Positions 60,006-64,000 of a stretch of 64,000 bases of DNA are shown one piece after another. A program made the translations under genes and the position numbers. Each line of letters opens with the position of its first letter. Positions within the stretch are counted from its first letter, which is position 1. A model generated the notes under the pieces. It searched no databases. It saw only the letters and a list, made by a program, of their open reading frames with translations, and was not told the DNA's origin. The stretch spans positions 98,733 to 162,732 of the forward strand of contig JAOYTL010000016.1 in NCBI GenBank assembly GCA_025846845.1. Direction: 5' to 3'. This DNA is from Alloboseaceae bacterium BT-24-1. Its GTDB lineage: Bacteria > Pseudomonadota > Alphaproteobacteria > Rhizobiales > Beijerinckiaceae.

Positions 60006-60596
60006 ATGAGCGACCTCAGCTACGCCGCGCCAGTCCGCTTCAGCCCGCTCGATCTGCAGGCTCGTCCCGCTTTCGTCCAGCTCGGGGCCGTTGTGCTCGG
60101 CACGCTGGTCCTGGCGATCGCCTCGCAGATCAGCGTGCCGATGCTGCCGGTGCCGATGACCATGCAGACGCTGGCGGTGATCCTGATCGGCGCGCTCTAT
60201 GGCTGGCGGCTCGGTGCGCTCACCATCGTCGCCTGGCTCGGCGAGGCAGCGCTCGGCCTGCCCGTGCTCGCCAATGGAGCCGCCGGACCGGCGCCCTTCA
60301 TGGGCCCGACCGCGGGCTATCTGGCCTCCTTCCCGTTCGTCGCGATGCTGGTCGGCTGGCTCGCCGAGCGCGGCTGGAATGGCAGCCGGCCAGCTTGGGC
60401 TTTCGTGTCGATGCTGCTCGGCCATGCGCTCTGCCTGCTGCTAGGCGCAGCTTGGCTCGCGACGCTGATCGGACCGGAGAAGGCCGTGCTCGCCGGCGTC
60501 GTGCCCTTCCTGCTCGGCACGCTAGTGAAGTCGGGGCTTGGTACGGCGATTCTGATGGCGTTCTCGCGCCGCACGAACAACGCTGAACAGGCTTGA
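60006..60596 (+). CDS. bioY: Biotin transporter BioY
   Basis: A 196-residue integral membrane S component for biotin, with about six spans (VQLGAVVLGTLVLAIASQIS, TMQTLAVILIGALYGWRLGA). The family signature lies in ALGLPVLANGAAGPAPFMGPTA, the loop region that recognises biotin. Single-protein BioY can import biotin alone or with a shared ECF energy module; no bioMN genes are in view. It is transcribed from the BioR-boxed promoter, 166 bases after bioR. Confidence 0.95.
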   Translation: MSDLSYAAPVRFSPLDLQARPAFVQLGAVVLGTLVLAIASQISVPMLPVPMTMQTLAVILIGALYGWRLGALTIVAWLGEAALGLPVLANGAAGPAPFMGPTAGYLASFPFVAMLVGWLAERGWNGSRPAWAFVSMLLGHALCLLLGAAWLATLIGPEKAVLAGVVPFLLGTLVKSGLGTAILMAFSRRTNNAEQA

Positions 60597-60603
60597 ATGG
60601 GAG

Positions 60604-60629
60604 CGGGCCGGCGTCTCGGCTCCGGCCCG
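60604..60629. terminator. Stem-loop between convergent bioY and the oxidoreductase gene
   Basis: Arms CGGGCCGG (60604-60611) and CCGGCCCG (60622-60629) with a 10-base loop lie just after the bioY stop and just past the end of the convergent minus-strand gene. They can act in both directions. There is no U-run. Confidence 0.5.
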
Positions 60630-60649
60630 TTCACGAAAGCGCCGGCCGG

Positions 60650-61198
60650 TCAGGCGACCTGCCGGGTTTCGATCTGGGCGAGCCGGCTGACGTAGTGGTC
60701 GGCGGCCGCTTCCAGCGCTTCCGCATCGGCTCGCCGCGCATTGTAGATCAGGAAGGGTTCCTGCCAGGCGAGGGCGCAGCGATGCGCCGTCGCCTGCAGC
60801 GGTTTCAGCAGGTCGCGTAGCGAGAACAGATTGGCTCCGCTCGGCGTGTAGGCCTCGGGAACATTGCCGGCGGTCGCGGCGATCAGGATCGGCCGGCCGG
60901 CGAGCCTGGCGCCCTCCGCGGCGTAGTTGATGTAGAACATCCGGGTCAGCACCGCGTCCTGCCAGGCCTTGAGCAGCGGCGGCGTCGAATACCATTGCAC
61001 CGGGAACTGCAGGACGATGCGCTCGGCCGCAAGGAGCCGCGCGACCTCCGGATCGGCGTCAATGCGGCCATCCGGATAGAGCGCCTGCATATCGACGACG
61101 GTCGTGCCGGGCCGGCTGCTTGCGGCTTCCGCCAGCGCCCGGTTGGCGCGCGAGCTCTGATAGTCGGGGTGGAAAAGCAGGATCAGCGTCTGCGTCAT
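60650..61198 (-). CDS. NAD(P)H-dependent flavodoxin-fold oxidoreductase (KefF/MdaB type)
   Basis: A 182-residue FMN-dependent NAD(P)H:quinone reductase-like enzyme. The flavodoxin-like fold opens LILLFHPDYQSSRANRALAE. The FMN loop region is VLQFPVQWYSTPPLLKAWQD with VLTRMFYIN next, and ATAGNVPEAYTPSGANLFSL covers the flavin ring and nicotinamide side. The start at 61198 has the strong site AAGGAGGTCGCC. It is divergent from a LysR gene across 85 bases that include an inverted repeat, so it is probably induced by that LysR in response to quinone- or electrophile-type stress. Confidence 0.9.
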   Translation of the reverse strand: MTQTLILLFHPDYQSSRANRALAEAASSRPGTTVVDMQALYPDGRIDADPEVARLLAAERIVLQFPVQWYSTPPLLKAWQDAVLTRMFYINYAAEGARLAGRPILIAATAGNVPEAYTPSGANLFSLRDLLKPLQATAHRCALAWQEPFLIYNARRADAEALEAAADHYVSRLAQIETRQVA

Positions 61199-61257
61199 GG
61201 CGACCTCCTTCGGTTCGAGAGGAGGATGCGGCGCGTTCAGAAATTACTCCAATGGAT

Positions 61258-61281
61258 GATCGATATATCGTATTATCGATC
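61258..61281. promoter_or_regulatory. Inverted repeat at the start of the divergent LysR gene
   Basis: The arms are GATCGATA (61258-61265) and TATCGATC (61274-61281), perfectly complementary around an 8-base spacer that is itself near-palindromic (TATCGTAT). The right arm ends 2 bases before the LysR ATG and so covers its ribosome site. A LysR operator controlling both genes is likely. Confidence 0.55.
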
Positions 61282-61283
61282 TC

Positions 61284-62204
61284 ATGAATTTGCGGGCGAT
61301 CGACCTCAACCTGCTCGTCATCCTCGACGCCCTGCTCGACGAGGCGCATGTCTCGCGTGCAGCCGAGCGGATCGGCCTGTCGCAGCCGGCGGCCTCCAGC
61401 GCACTGGAACGCTGCCGCCATCTCTTCGGCGATCCGCTATTGCTGCGGGGCAGGGGCCGGATGCGCCTCACCGCGAAGGCGCAGGCGCTGCGGCAGCCGC
61501 TGCGCGACATCCTCGCCCATGTGGCGGCGCTGCTCGACGCGCCGGAGCCGGACCTCACGAGCCTGAAACAGACTATCAGGGTGATGACGGCCGAACTGCC
61601 TCCGGCCCTGGTGACGGGCCGCGTCTATGAACACCTGATGCGCACCGCGCCCGGCTTGACGCTCGCCATCCTGCCCTGGCAGGGCGCCCAGGCGACGCTG
61701 GAAACGCTGGCGCAGGGGCGGGCCGACCTCGCCATCTCGGTCTTTCCGACGGTCGACGCCGATTTCACCCGCCGGGAATTGCTGCGCGAGCGCTATGTCG
61801 TCGCGATGCGCAAGGACCACCCCGCCAGGGCAGGCTTCGACCTCGACCGCTGGCTCGCCTTCCCGCATGTGCTGGTCTCGGGCCGCGGCGAGACCCATGG
61901 CCCGCTCGACGAGGCGCTCGCCAGGCTTGATCGCAAGCGCCATATCGGCCTGGTCGTGCCGAGCTTCCTCAGCGTGCCGCCCTTGCTGCTGAACTCGGAT
62001 CTGATCGCGCTCCTGCCGAGCCGGACCTTGCCGGCCGAGGACGCCGATCGCTTTGCCACTTTCGAGCCGCCGGTCGCGGTCGAGGGCTTTCCGCTGCATC
62101 TCGCCTGGCATCGGCGCAGCGAGGGCGACCCTGCGGTCCAGCATGTCGCGCGCCTGATAGAGGCGGTGCTGGGTGAAGCCGCCGTGATCAGTCAACCGGC
62201 CTGA
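61284..62204 (+). CDS. LysR family transcriptional regulator (NodD/LinR-like group)
   Basis: A 306-residue LysR-type regulator. MNLRAIDLNLLVILDALLDE and ERIGLSQPAASSALERCRHL form the helix-turn-helix, the N-terminal style of the NodD/LinR/SyrM group. RLTAKAQALRQPLRDILAHV is the linker helix, then the effector domain. Its divergent partner is a KefF/MdaB-type quinone reductase. The inverted repeat at 61258-61281 covers its own start. It probably activates the reductase and limits its own synthesis. Confidence 0.9.
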   Translation: MNLRAIDLNLLVILDALLDEAHVSRAAERIGLSQPAASSALERCRHLFGDPLLLRGRGRMRLTAKAQALRQPLRDILAHVAALLDAPEPDLTSLKQTIRVMTAELPPALVTGRVYEHLMRTAPGLTLAILPWQGAQATLETLAQGRADLAISVFPTVDADFTRRELLRERYVVAMRKDHPARAGFDLDRWLAFPHVLVSGRGETHGPLDEALARLDRKRHIGLVVPSFLSVPPLLLNSDLIALLPSRTLPAEDADRFATFEPPVAVEGFPLHLAWHRRSEGDPAVQHVARLIEAVLGEAAVISQPA

Positions 62205-62222
62205 TCATGGTTGGACCGCCCC

Positions 62223-62480
62223 CTAGTTCCCGACGTCGAGCGGCTGGGTGCCGGTCGGCTTGCCATCGGCGCCGAGCGTGATCTTCTCGATCCGCGCCTC
62301 GGCCTGCTTAAGCAGCGCATCGCAACGCGCCTTCAGCGCCTCGCCGCGGGTGTAGATGTCGATCGATTCTTCCAACGCCACATCGCCGCGCTCAAGCCGG
62401 GCGACGATGCCCTCGAGCTCCTTCAGGGCCGCCTCGAAAGGCAGCCCGGCGACATCGGCATTGGTCTTGGCGTCGGTCAC
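62223..62480 (-). CDS. xseB: Exodeoxyribonuclease VII small subunit
   Basis: An 85-residue helical protein that binds XseA to form the single-strand exonuclease VII. The signature is PFEAALKELEGIVARLERGD, then VALEESIDIYTRGEALKARC, the paired helices of the family. The predicted start is a GTG at 62480 with AGGA about 9 bases upstream. The 335-codon frame reaching back to 63230 is not supported past this point. In many alphaproteobacteria xseB lies directly upstream of dxs and tlyA; here about 5.4 kb of other genes separate them, although all three keep the same strand. Confidence 0.92.
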   Translation of the reverse strand: MTDAKTNADVAGLPFEAALKELEGIVARLERGDVALEESIDIYTRGEALKARCDALLKQAEARIEKITLGADGKPTGTQPLDVGN

Positions 62481-62542
62481 GGGCGCGAATCCTGTTGGCG
62501 GCCCGTTATCGGCTCTGGTCTCTTTCGCCGCAACCCCGTGCC

Positions 62543-63007
62543 TCACATCGGTAGGGCCGAGGTCTTCTTGATCGTGCGCAGCGTCAGGGTCGATTGGACC
62601 CGGGTAACGCCCGGCAATTGCGTGATGATGTCGGTGTGGATGCGCTCGAAATCGGCGCTGTCGCGGTAGATTACCCGCATCAGATAATCGTGCGCGCCGG
62701 CGAGCAGATGGCATTCGAGGATCTCGGGCAGGTCCTGCACCGCCTTCTCGAAACTCTCCAGCGAGGCGCGGCCCTGTTGGTCGAGCGTGACGAAGACGAA
62801 GGCGGTACCGGGGAAGCCGGCGATGCGCTCGTCGAGCATCATCACATAGCCGCGGATCAGCCCGCTCTCCTCGAGCTGTCGCACACGGCGCAGGCAGGCG
62901 GAGGGCGAGAGGTGCACCTTGTCGGCGAGGTCCGAATTGGTGATCCGGCCATCCTTCTGGAGGATGCGCAGGATCGTCTTGTCGCGGGAATCGAGTTCGA
63001 TCTGCAT
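62543..63007 (-). CDS. Lrp/AsnC family transcriptional regulator
   Basis: A 154-residue Lrp/AsnC regulator. Helix-turn-helix in residues 1-60 (SRDKTILRILQKDGRITNSD, then LSPSACLRRVRQLEESGLIR). The C-terminal RAM domain is LPEILECHLLAGAHDYLMRV with RIHTDIITQLPGVTRVQSTL. The ATG at 63007 starts the family's usual N-terminus; the frame to 63259 is non-coding upstream sequence. Lrp-type proteins sense amino acids. No divergent amino-acid transport gene is present: the next gene is a thioesterase, nearly 300 bases away. Target unknown. Confidence 0.9.
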   Translation of the reverse strand: MQIELDSRDKTILRILQKDGRITNSDLADKVHLSPSACLRRVRQLEESGLIRGYVMMLDERIAGFPGTAFVFVTLDQQGRASLESFEKAVQDLPEILECHLLAGAHDYLMRVIYRDSADFERIHTDIITQLPGVTRVQSTLTLRTIKKTSALPM

Positions 63008-63298
63008 CGCTGGAGCGTCGTCCCGTGGGCCGGTGCCGTCTGGCGCGGTCGCCGGAAAGCGCAGATGTTTCTGCGTAAAAAAGCGCGCTTGGCAAGCATG
63101 ATCTTGCGCATGCTCCCGCATTATCCGCATGGCAACGCTGCCGCGGCCCCTTGTGCCGCAGGATCGTGCAGCGCAGCATTCGGATTGTTCCAGTCGAGAA
63201 GGAGGTGGGAGGGCCTCCTCTCGGAGGCATCCGCCAAGCGGGTCTGGCCGCCTGCGCAAAATCGTTTACAACTAAACTATTCTCTCCGGGATGCCGTC

Positions 63299-63862
63299 AT
63301 GAATCTCTGGTTCCGCCTGATCTGGCTGCTGCTGACGCGGCCGTTCCAGCCGAAGCTGAAGCCGCCCTTCGAGGCCTCGCTCCTGCCTTTCCGGGTCTGG
63401 CCGCATGATCTCGACACCAGCATGCACATGAACAATGCCCGCTACTGGGGGCTGATGGATCTCGGCCGTGCCGATCTGATGCTGCGCAGCGGCCTCTGGC
63501 GCGCGATCCTGCGCCATGGCTGGGTGCCGGTGGTCAATTGCGGCACCATCCGATTCCGCCGCGAGGTCCGCCTGTTCCGCGCGCTGAAGCTGGAGACGCG
63601 CCTGCTGTGCTGGGGGGAGAGCTGGGTCGTGATGCAGCATCGCATCCTGGCGGCAGGGCGCGACGGTCAGGAGATTGTCGCCGCGGTCGCGCTCGTGCGC
63701 GCCGCGCTCTATGACCGCAAGGGCCGGGCCTATGTGCCGGCTGCCCGCCTTTTCGCCGAGATGGGCGTCGCAGTCGAAAGCCCGGAGCCCAGCCCCGAGG
63801 TCGCGGCCTTCCTCGCGGCCGAGGAGGCGTTGCGGCAGGCTGGTGCGGTCGGAGAGGCGTAG
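63299..63862 (+). CDS. Hotdog-fold acyl-CoA thioesterase (THEM6-like)
   Basis: A 187-residue thioesterase of the 4HBT hotdog superfamily. An N-terminal hydrophobic patch (MNLWFRLIWLLLTRPFQP) may tether it to the membrane. The hotdog core opens FRVWPHDLDTSMHMNNARYW with the catalytic-type Asp-x-x-x-HMNN, followed by a long helix (MDLGRADLMLRSGLWRAI) and VVNCGTIRFRREV. This is the THEM6/4HBT_2 form that hydrolyses acyl-CoA or acyl-ACP thioesters; chain-length preference is unknown. The start at 63299 has only a weak CCGGGATG upstream. Confidence 0.85.
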   Translation: MNLWFRLIWLLLTRPFQPKLKPPFEASLLPFRVWPHDLDTSMHMNNARYWGLMDLGRADLMLRSGLWRAILRHGWVPVVNCGTIRFRREVRLFRALKLETRLLCWGESWVVMQHRILAAGRDGQEIVAAVALVRAALYDRKGRAYVPAARLFAEMGVAVESPEPSPEVAAFLAAEEALRQAGAVGEA

Positions 63863-64000
63863 TGCGGATAGCGTTAGGGGCGCGTCATTCTTGTCTGTTT
63901 GCGGTCGGTGATTGAGACTGGCCGGCGGGCGGCTGACCGTTGTCATTCTGGGTCGTATTGACCGAGCCCGAGCAGGGTTGCCGCCCGCCTTTGTCATCCA

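Noticed and set aside
1..64000. rRNA, tRNA or riboswitch genes
   Set aside because: No tRNA-like cloverleaf, rRNA signature or recognisable riboswitch was seen in the gaps. A covariance-model scan would be needed to exclude small ones.
63863..64000. Start of another gene at the right edge
   Set aside because: The last 138 bases hold no frame with a motif or ribosome site that I can support.

Overview
The window is GC-rich, gene-dense chromosomal DNA from an alphaproteobacterium of the order Hyphomicrobiales. A Bosea-like organism is the best guess. The reasons are the base composition, a BioR-type GntR regulator with TTATC(T/G)ATAA boxes beside bioY, the xseB/dxs/tlyA genes, the abundance of ABC, TTT and LysR catabolic loci, and two families of intergenic palindromic repeats. 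The genus is an inference, not a database result. About 59 coding features are supported. No gene-free stretch exceeds 300 bases. I saw no rRNA, tRNA, CRISPR array, integrase or transposase.

Layout. 0-5.1 kb: a truncated Lrp/AsnC regulator divergent from an MFS carrier, a zinc alcohol dehydrogenase, and a LysR regulator divergent from a Tat-exported metallo-beta-lactamase-fold hydrolase. 5.4-14.2 kb: a minus-strand cluster made of a LysR regulator, a shikimate dehydrogenase, a complete branched-chain-amino-acid-type ABC importer, and the two-domain 3-dehydroshikimate dehydratase QuiC. Together these read as an uptake-and-conversion route from shikimate (or quinate) to protocatechuate. Foldback repeats sit at two of the operon's internal junctions. 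14.4-16.4 kb: a small membrane protein with an HlyD-type adaptor, and a small exported protein. 16.4-19.7 kb: aspT-aspD, the aspartate/alanine exchange and decarboxylation module. 20-27.4 kb: a GntR regulator divergent from pdxA2-tctC-tctB-tctA, then a MazEF toxin-antitoxin pair, a macro-domain protein and a DapA-family lyase with an unusual active site.

27.4-33 kb: a 44-residue small protein, a VOC protein, an MFS carrier, then an AT-rich orphan gene with a type I restriction (HsdR N-terminal) nuclease-like domain. That gene abuts what looks like the 3' scrap of an MDR-family reductase. A LysR regulator and the tRNA-modification enzyme TsaC/Sua5 follow. 33-36.6 kb: acyl-CoA dehydrogenase plus two SDR enzymes in one operon. 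36.6-43.6 kb: a chemoreceptor, CorA, an SLC13-type carrier and a dicarboxylate symporter. 43.7-54.1 kb: ASCH protein, cysK, a TrmA/RumA-type methyltransferase, an FAD dehydrogenase, a DUF4166-like protein, an AGE epimerase, a GSU2403-type nucleotidyltransferase-fold protein preceded by two identical-geometry inverted repeats, a gamma-glutamyltransferase-like protein, an SRAP protein and a hypothetical.

54.1-64 kb: tlyA and dxs, an MFS carrier, pirin, bioR and bioY with their operators, a flavodoxin-fold oxidoreductase divergent from a LysR regulator, xseB, an Lrp regulator and a hotdog thioesterase. The strongest second-look items are the AT-rich HsdR-N orphan, the paired inverted repeats before the nucleotidyltransferase-fold gene, the BioR box pair, the candidate operators next to regulators, and the altered DapA-family active site.
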